From NCBI GenBank assembly GCA_940671915.1, contig CALNVZ010003426.1, positions 14,760,642-14,824,641 of the forward strand: a stretch of 64,000 nt of DNA, in the 5' to 3' direction. A program made the translations under genes and the position numbers. The stretch is from Paracentrotus lividus (Eukaryota > Echinodermata > Echinoidea > Camarodonta > Echinidae). Under the pieces are notes generated by a model. The model did not search any database, was not told where the DNA came from, and saw only the letters and a program-made list of their open reading frames with translations. Of the stretch, positions 28,501-40,700 are shown in pieces (the stretch's first letter is position 1; each line of letters begins with the position of its first letter).

Positions 28501-31500
28501 ACGTCTTAAAGATGTCGTATTTTGGTCAAAAAATTGCAAGAAAAGTGGTCTTATAAACGTCGTAAGACGTCTTAAAGATATCGTATTGGGTAAAAAATAG
28601 ACAAAAAAGTTGTCTTATAGACGTTTTAAAGACGTCTTTAAAGATGTCGTATTTTGGTCAAAAACTGACAAGAAAAGTGGTCTTATAGACGTCGTAAAGA
28701 CATCAAAAAGTTGGTCTTATAGACGTTTTAAAGACGTCTTAAAGATGTCGTATTTTTGGTCAAAAAATGACAAGGAAGTGATCTTTAAAACGTCGTAAGA
28801 CGTCTTAAAGAATATCATATTTGGGTAAAAAATAGACAAAAAAATTGTCTTATAGACGTTTTAAAGACGTCTTAAAGATGTCGTATTTTGTCAAAAAATG
28901 ACAAGAAAAGTGGTCTATATAGACGTCGTAAAGACATCAAAAAGTTGTCTTATAGACGTTTTAAAGACGTCTTAAAGATGTTCTATTTGGTCAAAAAAAT
29001 GACAAGAAAAGTGTCTTATAGACGTCGTAAAGACATCATAAAGACGTCATATTACTGTCATAATTTTTTGCTCCAAAAATAGAAATTAACGCTTTGAAAG
29101 TCATTACCAAGAAGACATAATGACATCGCATAGAAACATGTAAAGATATTTAAATATCAGATTCTATTAATCGTTTGGGAGACGTCGTTAAGACATCATA
29201 AAAATGTCGTGGTTACGACGGTATGACGAGTTTGACCAGTTTTGACCAGTTTAAGACGTCTTTAAGACGTCAGTCTGCTATCAGGAGATGGTTAGTACAG
29301 ATAATTGTCATTTTTGCAGGACAAGTCAGTTAAGCCATGTCCAGCACAATCGATTGATATCCAAAAAAATATAGACATTTTTATTGCAAATTTGAAAAAA
29401 GGAATTGATAAAATATTGACGATGTGCAAGAATTTTAAATTGCCATCATTCTTTTTAGGGCATTTTTATTTACAACTTTTCTAATGCCACATTTAATTAA
29501 ATTAATAAGATGAATTTTTATCACTTTGAAGTAAACATTGAAATTCAGAAGAATATTCAGACTGTAATACCTTTGGAAAGTAATATTCAGTATTTATCTT
29601 CATTCTAAAGAACAAATTAACAAGTAAATTCGTTTGTGCATTATACAAAAATGAGCATCGGGACTGCATAATCGGTAAACTCATTGGCCAGCCTACCGTA
29701 ACAGCAATATTTGGTTTCGAATGCTCAACGGTTCACCCTCGTGTACAGGTATCTTGTCGATCTTGTTTCTCAAAACCACAACAATCCACTGACTGAGCCG
29801 GTTTCCTGTTCAGCTGATTCAGTATCCTGCGTCCGCCTCAGCGATGTGCTTACAATGGCCACAATTGATTCAGTCACCTGTAATTTAAACATCGTAAAGC
29901 AATGTATAAGAACAGGCGCGGATCCAATATATTCGAATGAATACATTTGTCGCGGCCCAATTGTCTGGGGACAATAGCCTGCTTTATTATTGTTAACCCC
30001 TGATAGCACAGTGACGTCTTAAAGACGTCAGAAAAAAAATTTTATGACGTAAATTTGCACCCGCGTTTAACGTCTTAAAGACGTCGTTTTTTTACGTCAT
30101 AAAGATGTCAGTTTTAGAGGTAATAATGACGTAAAAATACGATGTCTTTAAGACGTCAAACGTGGGTGCAAATTTACGTCATAAAGATGTCTTTTCCTGA
30201 CGTCTTTAAGACGTCTGACGTGACGTCTTTAAGACGTCTTTAAGACGTCACTCTGCTATCAGGGATGTTATCCAGTGGTCGAGTGGATAAGTCAGCAGAC
30301 AGACGATCACAAGGTACGCGGTTCGAATCCCGTCCATTCCATTAGCATCCTTCGGCAAGATGTCAATCTACAATTTGCCGTACTTGGCACAAGTGGGGTG
30401 TTTTCGCTGGACAACGGAGGAGCTTATCTAGAACGTTAGCATAAAAAGGGCACTATTTTCAAAATACCTGCAAACCCTCGTTTTCTATCTTCAATAACTT
30501 TGAATAAAAGTTTCCAATGGTAACCGCACATGTACTTTTTGGCTCGTGAGACATTGTAACGTATATTGTTGCAAGATAGATTCAATCAGTATATAGGGCT
30601 TTGATATACAGTGCGACACAGAAAAAAAAATTCAAAGCATCTGTCATATTGAAATGTTAGAGTTTTGTGACTTTGACGTTTATTTCATCATAAAGAGTCA
30701 CTCTATATTCAATTATACCAAAAGTATAAGTGTGTTGCAATGAGCACTTAGGCTTTAAAAAATCGTAAAAATTTGTCTTATAGCATATAAACCAAGTTTG
30801 AGCAAAAGCAACCCTTACAATTGATTAGTCTTTTTTAAAAATATTTTGTCCCTTATGAATAGACCCAGGAGGACTGACCTAAAACAACGAATGAACGATC
30901 AGAAGCCAGGGTTTTGACAAAAATTGAAAGAAGGTGTTTCTCACCAAAGTTATCAAAAATTCAAGTTTTCAGTCATCCATGATAGAACAGGTACAAGTTT
31001 GGTATTACTGTGGTATCTCACTTCGTCTCCGCGACGGATAAAAAGCATTAGAGACGTCTCCGATACTTTATTCCGTCGCGGAGACGTCTCCGTGACAATT
31101 TTCATAAACTTTGTCAAAGTACTTTCCGCGACTCATGAAACGCTGCAAGGACTAAGGAGATGTCTCCGCAATAGTTTTCATAATCGTCTCCAAGTACTTT
31201 CAAAACCGTCTCAAAGTAGGGCCAAATCCGTCTCAAAGTAGTTTAAAAGTAGTTTCCGCGAAGTGAGATACCACCCTTACTCTTCGTCATGATAATAAAA
31301 TTGATAAATACATATCCCTTTTCATTAAACACATCAGACATTAAATCTTAATACGCTCTCAAAGTTGGGTTTACTCTTTCTTGGGACGCAATGTATAAGA
31401 GACAATACGTAGTATGCGGAATGCGATCAAATGCTCAAACCCCGCTTTTGTCATCTTGCATAAAGGATTTCAATGACGAAAGTGGCTGTATTTTCAACGT

Positions 31501-34500
31501 CTATTGTTGCAATAGGAATTCAATCCTCAGGCTACATACCGGGCATACATAGTTTTTTTTTTCATACTAAGGGTGCTATCTCACTTCGCGGAGTCTCCGG
31601 GACAGAATAGAAAAATCGTCTCCGCGGCGGATAAAAAGTATTAGAAACGTCTCCGAGACGTCTCCTGAATTTTGGAGACGGGATTTTATAAAAATAAATT
31701 TCGCGGGACCGTCCGACAATTTATTTTTAAAAAATCCGTCTCAAATTTTGAGACGACTCGGAGACATCTCCCGACGAGTTTATGAAAAAGTCTGTAGTAG
31801 TTCCAAATCCGTCCTCTGAAATCAGGAGACGTCTCTGAGACGTCTCCGCGGCAATTTATATATAAGAATAAATCTGAAGTAGTCCAATCCGTCTCCGATA
31901 TTAAGGAGACGTCTCCGCGACTATTGAATGAAAAAAAAATATCTGGAAGTAGTCCCAAAATCCGCTCGAGACGTCTCGGAGACGTCTCGGGGACGTCTTC
32001 TTAATATCGAGACGGATTTGGGACGTTCAGATTTATTCTTAATTATAAATTGTCGCGGAGACGTCTCGGAGACGTCTCGGAGACGTCTCCTGATTTTCGG
32101 AGACGGATTTGGGACTACTTCAGACCTTTTTTCATGAATTATCGCGGAGACCTCTCCAAGACGTCTCTAATACTTTTTATCTATCGCGGAGACTGAATTT
32201 TATTCTGTCGCGGAGACGTCTCCGCGAAGTGAGATAGCACCCTAAGATTTTTAACGTGTCATATGCGTCTATGTGCATGACAACTGACCTAAAACATTGC
32301 TGATATGAAAAGAAATAACCTACCGCCCAGCATTTATGATTAGTCAAATCAAATATGCTTCTTCATGTTTTTAACAAAGGGGGAAATGCCTGTCGGCCCC
32401 TCTAAAACCGCGCCTGTATACATTCCCATTGAAGCGCTCTCTGCTTGGCTGATAACTGACCTACGTTCTCCGCTGAGAACTTACGTTTTGCATTCGTGGA
32501 GAACGGCCATTGCCCCCAAAATAGCGTTGTATGAGAACGGGGAGCTACACACTTGAAACTAGGGAAAACCCCTCGATTGTGTACACGTGATCTCGAAATT
32601 TAAACGCTTGCCAGCCGTTTCTATGAAATACCAGTTTTACACCCTCTTTTTCCTGTACTATCAGTATGCAGGGGTTTGGGGTTTGGGTTATTGTAAAAAT
32701 AAAGCCCTTCATATGCTAACATTTTAGATAAGGTCCTCCGTCTTCCATCGAAAACACGCTAGTGAGGTGAATGGATACCGGTAGAAAGAAATTCCTTGAA
32801 CGCTGTGAGCGCCCTTCGGGGTAGCCTAGCTAAGCCGCTTAATAACATTATGATGCGCCTTGAGAACTCTACAGAGTGGATACGTGCGCAATACAAATCA
32901 AATTATTATTATTATTATTATTATTAATGTTATCAGGTCCAAAGTGTACCTCCTGATGAAATTTCAAATGGACTTGTTGTCACCGTAGCAGGGGACAGTT
33001 CAGATCTGACCAGTTCCAACACTACCATCCAACCGTCCGAAAACAATGATGCTGAAGCTACAAGGTCCCATATCATCTCGCGTGTTGACATACCGCCGTC
33101 AGTTGCGTCTGCTGTGTCTTCGATTGCTTCGTCTAACACTACCAATACCCGTGTTACCTGCAACATTCTTTCCCCAGCCCTCTACATATCAAAATCGTTG
33201 CAGAATCATTCGAGTTATGGAACCAACAGATCTGTCAATACTCATGTGATATCCTTGAGTATTGGCACAGAAAAAGAAAAAGTAGAACATTTGACAGAAT
33301 ACATCAACTTCACTTTCACTCAGCTGGAGGTACGAATTTACGATACGATGTACGGTACGATGCATGGGTTGGTCGAATAAAGTATTGTTAAGCCGACGAA
33401 ACTTTGTTGTACCTGATCCCAATATACAAATAATCCCTCACTGATTGATCAAAACGGTGATATTATCATATTATGTACGATTTAGCGGTCTTCACTCGTT
33501 GCAGTATGGGTTATCTTTCCAGAACCCCATTTCGAGTTATGTATAGGAACTTAACATTGTTAACGAATGAAAACTTTGGGCCGAAGGAGGGTTGTGTAAA
33601 ACCGAACGAGTTAAAATGCATCAAAAGACGGATATTTTCAGTTCGCGGTTTAAATTTGTAGTAGTGGCTCTACGTAAAACAAAGGAAGTTCAAAATGATT
33701 GTGATACATAGTATCACCTTAAACAAAATAATGTAAGCATAAAATTTCAGGCGCTGATATCATGGGACAATAGGGATAGAGGAAGAATGTTCTTTACCAC
33801 TTGTCTTTTACTTACCTACAGTCCGACCATACGAATCCAATATGTTCATTCTGGGATGAGTATCGTGAGGGAAACGGTGATTGGTCGAAAAAGGGATGCT
33901 ATCTCCTCTCAGAATGGCCAGTATCCGGGTTAAGATCACGTGACAGTACTAGCTGTGATTCATCTCCTTCCTCTGACGTACCTGCTAAAACAATTGTGTG
34001 TGGATGCAATCATCTTACCAGCTTTGCTGTCTTAATGGTAACTAAAAAATTAATCGGCAGTTTGGTCTATATGAGTTGAATTTGATTTCCTACTTACAAT
34101 TAGATAACACATTTAAAGTGTAAAACAGTGAAATATACTAACAAAGTCAATTAATCATTTAAATTGAATGATGGTATTTTAGGAATAAGATTTAAAGTGA
34201 CTGTAGGTAATTATAGGTAATAAAAGTGGACTTGAGTCTCGCGTAACTCAATAATTGAGATATCAAGGTGCCTAGAAGACTGGTGGTACATAAGCATGGC
34301 CAATTTCTTGTGAAATATGTTGTATACGTGTGCCCTGTGCCCTGTGCTTCTTCAGATGGTATTCTAGGTAGCACTTATCTTTCAAACAGGCACCTAGTTA
34401 TCTTTCAGAATTGCTTTCGTTAAGAGTACAATCAACTTCACATAACCTGCGAAGTTCTAAGGATAGATTCCTTTTGAAAATACCTGACTCGAGAACAAAG

Positions 34501-35347
34501 GCAACTCTTGGAGACTGTGCATTCAGCTATGCAGCTCCTAAACTGTGGAATCAACTTCCAATTACAATTAGAATGGCCCAGTCTGTTCCTGTCTTTAAAT
34601 CATTATTAAAGACACCTCTGTGTAGGGAAGCATTTAAGTAGATTGCGATTGATTGTTGCTCATGTATCATAAGCATTAGGAGTAAGAAAGCGCAGTAGAG
34701 TATATTAATATAGTGACTGCGCTATATAAATTAATCTTATCTAATCTATCAAGCACATTTCTGTGTGAATAGATTTAACTCCATCTGCTAGAACAACTCA
34801 TCGAAAGTTAAAATATAAATCATTTTATATTATAGGATGTTCACAGAGAAGAGCAAGCATCTGATGAAGCATACAAGATTTTAACCTACATAGGATGTAG
34901 CATTTCCATTCTTAGCCTTCTTGTCACGTTGGGCACTTATCTTTCAAACAGGTAAGATTCTTTCACTCTAAGTTTACACTATTGTCTAAATACTGAAATA
35001 TAACTTTTCCCCTCTATATATTTCATTAATCTGCAAAATTCCACATTGAAACGTTCTTTCTCGAAACCCCAAAATATCGTAGATTGTCAAAATTCCTCTA
35101 TATTTATTCGTGTTATCGTATATTTATGCTCTGAAACAGGCGCCCCCCCCCCCGCCTTTCGCCAAAGGGAAAAATCTTAATGGATGACTGACCCGGTGAT
35201 TAAGCTTGTTCCCCCACCCCATCCCCATCCCAGCCACTAATCGATGGGAACAACGTGACGTAAAAAAGATAGTTTGGACTATACGAAACTCTGAAATTCC
35301 GATTTCAGCTAAATGAGTCATGGACCAACACTGTAAATATCCAAAAA

Positions 35348-35393
<46 letters not shown>

Positions 35394-35407
35394 ATTTATA
35401 TATAATA

Positions 35408-35481
<74 letters not shown>

Positions 35482-37676
35482 TACTAAAACGGGCCTTAAG
35501 GGGAACTGAGAAGAATGGCTCTATTCAGTCACGATTCCCCTTAGCGACTTTCTATAGGCGAAAAATTCCCTTAACGCCAATTCAATAGGGTTAGGATGGG
35601 TTCGGTGGGGCGATATAAAAGGAGGAAACAAAGAAATTCGCCTTAAGGACGAAAATAGGTATATATATATATATATTTATATATATATAAACACAACACA
35701 AAAAGAAAGTTCCCCCTATTTCAGATGTCAATAATTTTTCAACCAGGAGGAATTTAAAAAATCTAATTATATGTCCATGTAGGGAATTTAATTAACTACA
35801 ACGGGAATGAATTTTAGGAAAAATCATCAAGTCATGCTTCAGTGAGTAATGGTTGAATGCAAAAATGTCAGTTTTTGAAGTTCGCAAGCCTAAAATAGCA
35901 ACTTTGATTCAATGACAACGGACCCATTCTTAGATTTTAAACATTTTACACGTCAGAATGTATGCAAAACGTGCTTCCCAATATACGGACAAGAAATTTG
36001 CGTCAAAATTCACGGTTGAGTGAGCATGCAGCAAAAATTGCCCAAACTGCCATTTTTCCTTCTTTGCCATGGTATAATCGATCAAATATGATGGAATTCC
36101 TGTTGTGGAAATGTATGCAGCCATTATCCATTCATTCACGGTTGAATGAACCCACCAAACAACCAAAAAATAGATTATTTTAGAATTAAGAAAATGCATT
36201 GCAGTAAATTTATGCACTAAAAAGCATCTCAATAACATTTTTGGGGTTGTATTTATATTCTTTGGGCACGTCTCAATGATCCTATGGCATTTATTTACAA
36301 ATTCATGCTTCAGTGAGCACGTGAAACTGGAAAATCCCTTTTCTCACGTACGGACTAGAATTCGAATTCTTACTTTAATTGAATGTAACAATTCTTTTCG
36401 GGGAGTACCTTTGATTTTATTTTCATAAAAATCCCGATGTTTCACGCCTCAGTGGACACAAGATACAAGAAAATCATGAAAATGAGAAGAAAGTTTAGGG
36501 CTTCGTCATGGTTCAGTGACTATTCGAATACGTAATTTGAATAAAGATCATGTTAGTTAGAGACCAGTTGAAGCTATGTGCAAAGTTTCAAAAAATAATT
36601 CACAGTCAAATGGACAAATACTGACAATTGAAATATGCCAAATTTCACTTTTGTTAAACTTTTGTTAAACCTCTGTACATAAAGTCAATGGAGGAGGAAA
36701 TCAATACCTGACAAATGTGAAATTCGGCCAATTTCATTGATGATTATTGTTAATTCTACTGTGAGTAATGTCACGAAACTTGGCACACAGCTTCAACTGA
36801 CCTCTAGCTAACATGATCTTGATTCAAATTACGTATTCGAAAAGTCACTGAACCATGACGAAGCCCCAAAATTTCTTCTCATTTTCATGATTTTCTTGTA
36901 TCTTGTGCCCACTGAGGCGTGAAACATCTTGATTTTTGTGAAAATAGAATCAAAAGTACTCCCCAAATAGAATTGTTATATTGAATCAAAGTAAGAATTT
37001 GAATGTTAGTCCATATGTTAGAAAAGGGCTTTTCCAGTCTCACGTGCTCACTGAAGCATGAATTTGTAAATAAATGCCATAGGATCATTGGCATGTTCCC
37101 AAAGAACATAAATACAACCCCAAAAATGTTATTGAGGTGCTTTCTAGTGCATACAATTACTGTAATGCATTTTCGTAATTCTAAAATGGCCTATTTTTTG
37201 GTTGTTTGATGGGTTCATTCAACCGTGAATGAATGGATATTGGTTGTATACCCTTCCAAAACAGGAATTCCATCATATTTGATCGATTATACCATGGCAA
37301 AGAAGTCAAAATGGCAGTTTGGGCAATTTTTGCTGCATGCTCACTCAACCGTGAAATTTGACGCAAATTTCTTGTCCGTATATTGGGAAGCACGTTTGAA
37401 TACATTCTGACGAGTAAACTATTTAAAATCTGAAAATGGGTCCGTTATCATTGAATCAAAGTTGCCATTTTAGGCATGCGAACTTCAAAAAATGACATTT
37501 TTGCATTCAACCATTACTCACTGAAGCATGACTTGATGATTTTTCCTAAAATTCGCTCCCATTGTGGCTAATTAAATTCCCTACATGGATATATAATTAT
37601 AATTAGATTTTTTAAATTCCTCCTGGTTCAAAAAATATTGATATCTGAAATAGGGGGAACTTTCTTTTTGTGTTGT

Positions 37677-37732
<56 letters not shown>

Positions 37733-40700
37733 TATCTATACATATATTGTTTTTTTTTCTTTTCTTTTAAGAGTTCTGAGAGAAAAACAGACCAACCAGA
37801 TCTTCGTGTGTCTCTGCCTGACCTTACTCAGTCTCTACATATCCTTCATTGTAATGATGTCATTGGATACGGCCAGAGACCCGTGTGAAGACTCGTCAGT
37901 GTCATGTAGCTTCATCACTGCTCTCATCCACTACTTCATCTTATCCTCCATCTCGTGGATGGGTGTGGAAGGATACAATACCTATCTTATCATCGTCAAG
38001 ATATTTGATGCCTACATCCCAAAATTCATGCTCAAATCTGGTGCTGTTGCATGGGGTAACGCCAAACACAATGCTTTCTCACTGTATCCATCATATAATT
38101 TAGCATTATTTATTTTGAAATAACAAGCATGATAAAACAAATATGTGACTCATCATATCGAAATCAGACACAAGTCGCCAGAAAAGAGTCAAAGATTGCC
38201 ACAAAACAATCCATTTCCCCTAATCAAAAGCTTTCCCCTAATCATTTCTACTCAATTTTTGGCAGAGCATACAAGAAAAATTGACAATTACGAAAATCAA
38301 AAAGATATTCCCCCCCCCCCCCAAATAAGACAATTTTGATTATTTTGCCGATTTCCTCAACACTGTGCTGAATTTGCTCGGCAACTTGTGTCTGATTTCG
38401 GTGTGATGCGTCACATATATAATTTGTTTGTACAATGTAAATACAAATAAAGATAAGTTGAAATGGGAGAGAATTCATTTGTTTTGTGAGTTCTTAAGTA
38501 TCTGGAAATAGGGTTATGGTAATAAAAATGATATAAATTCTGTGAAAAAATGTAAATAAATAAAAAAAATAATAAACAAGTAAATAAGTCCATAAAAAAC
38601 ATTAAAGCAGTGTGAAATGCAAAAAAACAAAAACAACAACAAACAAACAAAAAAAAACAAAAAATATAACAAACTAACAAAAAAAAAATTAAATTATATT
38701 AATTAAATTAAATTAATTAAATTCTAAACGAATGGGACAAGTGAATCTATTCTTTGTACAACAATCAAAGTTAATTGCGAAAGGAATCATAGAACGTATT
38801 TTCCTTTCTAATAAGCTATGATTTAATGTTCTACTTTGGCTTTTAAAATGAAATGTAGTTTTGTGAATATTGAAATGTAAAAAGGTATCACATAAAATAC
38901 ATGTTTTTCGTAACTTTTTCAAACAGGTATTCCTGCACTAATTGTCATTATGACTGCAGTCGTAGCCAGAGGAAAATACGTGCACGAAGACATGTAAGTC
39001 ATCCGTCAACCATTGTTGTTCAAACAAGAAAGTTGTGTCAACATTTGAATTAAATTTCTTCAAATATTAGAAATTTCAAGATTTTATAGATTTATTGCCG
39101 GGAATACTTACCTCACAATGGATCACATTGATTCAATAAATTATGTCTCGCTAACCTACCAAATGCCTGCCGTATAACGGGACAAAAGAACATAATACGA
39201 TGTCAATATATTTCTGTTCGAATGTAAGCCTACCTTACACAATTTTACCTTCATGATGAACTTCTGCGAATTTGGATCGTTAGGTTCACCGAACCTTTCT
39301 TTTATTCCTCAATATTAAATAGAATTAATTTTCATCTCTCATTTGTAGTATTTTTTAAAATCTAAATTACTTTGAATCACCTTTACGTGTGTTCCACTCT
39401 TTTACATCAATCTTCACTTCGATATAATGACTTCCTAATCTCTAGATGCTTTCTCCACATCTGGTCTCAAGTGGGTGGTCTTCTTATCCCCATGGCAATC
39501 ATCCTCATCTTCAACGTCGTCATCTTTACCCTCGTCGTCCGTCAACTGGTGAAGTCTTCCAACATCACTGGTCGAGTCCAGAGGGAGGCGAAGGTCGAAC
39601 GTCGAGAGAGAATCGAACGAGTCCAGAATGCAGTCTGTATTCTGCTACTGCTTGGTCTTACATGGATCGTCGGGTACTTACTGATGATCAAACAATTCTA
39701 TCAGGTGCAGTAGCCATAACATCATAATCTTGAATCTTAAATTTGTTCCACCTAAAAAAATACGCTTACAGCTATCCAAAATGGAGTAATGACAATGACT
39801 ATATGTGTTCTGACAATGACAGAAAAGTTTTTTTTTTTCTCTTATGTCATCACCGGCAAAGGATTAATGCAGAAAATTGGAATAAAACAATGTGTTAATG
39901 AAAGACAACATTAAATTCAAAGAAAATCGTTGCAAATTAATTTATAGGTGATATAAGTCAACTTGAATTGAATTGAATTGATTTATATTTACATAAGGGC
40001 ATAATTCAGATGCTTTTGTATAATAATAATAATTAAACAAAAATGCCTCAACCGTGGTCTATTCAGTAATGAATTCCCTGATTCCATGGGAGCAAAGTAC
40101 CTATTTTTTTAAAATCTACTCTCGGTAGTGACCAAATTGTTTATTAATTTTATCTACTTTTGGAGTCGACCAAAGTACCTAAACTTTATCAACTTTCGGA
40201 GTTGAAAATACATACATTTTATTTACTTCCGGAGTGGATCAAAATACCTAAATTGTATCTTCTTTTGGAGGAGAACAAAGAATCAAATTTGTGTCTACTT
40301 TCGGAGGTGATCAAACCACCTAAATTTATCCACCTTTCGGAGATGACAACAATCATGTATTTAATCTATTGTAGGCCTATATTTATTTATTTGGTCATAG
40401 CGCAATATCGACGACATGACACTATTAAACTGTATTTCATCGAAACGTAGTGAAATTTGTATGTTCCGATTTTGTGTGTAATTTCTCTTTTTTCTTCACA
40501 TATAGGTTGTTGAGCCCATCTTCATTGTTCTGAACTCCTTCCAAGGACTCTTCATCTTCCTGCTCTACTGTGTCCGTAAACCCATGGTTCGTAAGCAGTG
40601 GGGACTGACCTGTTTCGATGCTTTCAGGAAACGAGATGCAACCACAACCAGTGGCTCACATAGCATGTCCATGTCCGCCATGACCACGAAGAGTTCCATA

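Larger units (their letters stand above)
30396..32760. mobile_element. 2.4-kb TIR element inserted in the SINE
   Basis: The left end GGGTGTTTTCGCTGGACAAC and the complement of the right end (AGCGTGTTTTCGATGGAAGA) are terminal inverted repeats extending about 55 bp. The flanking AGTG at 30,392-30,395 and 32,761-32,764 looks like a 4-bp target duplication, because the intact SINE has it once. Two Harbinger-like elements are nested inside. No transposase ORF seen. Mirror at about 25,205-27,580. Confidence 0.8.

Noticed and set aside
28610..29082. ORFs coding repeated SYRRFKDVLK-type peptides
   Set aside because: They are translations of the GACGTC tandem repeat; the direct copy at 14.6-15.5 kb has the frame broken.
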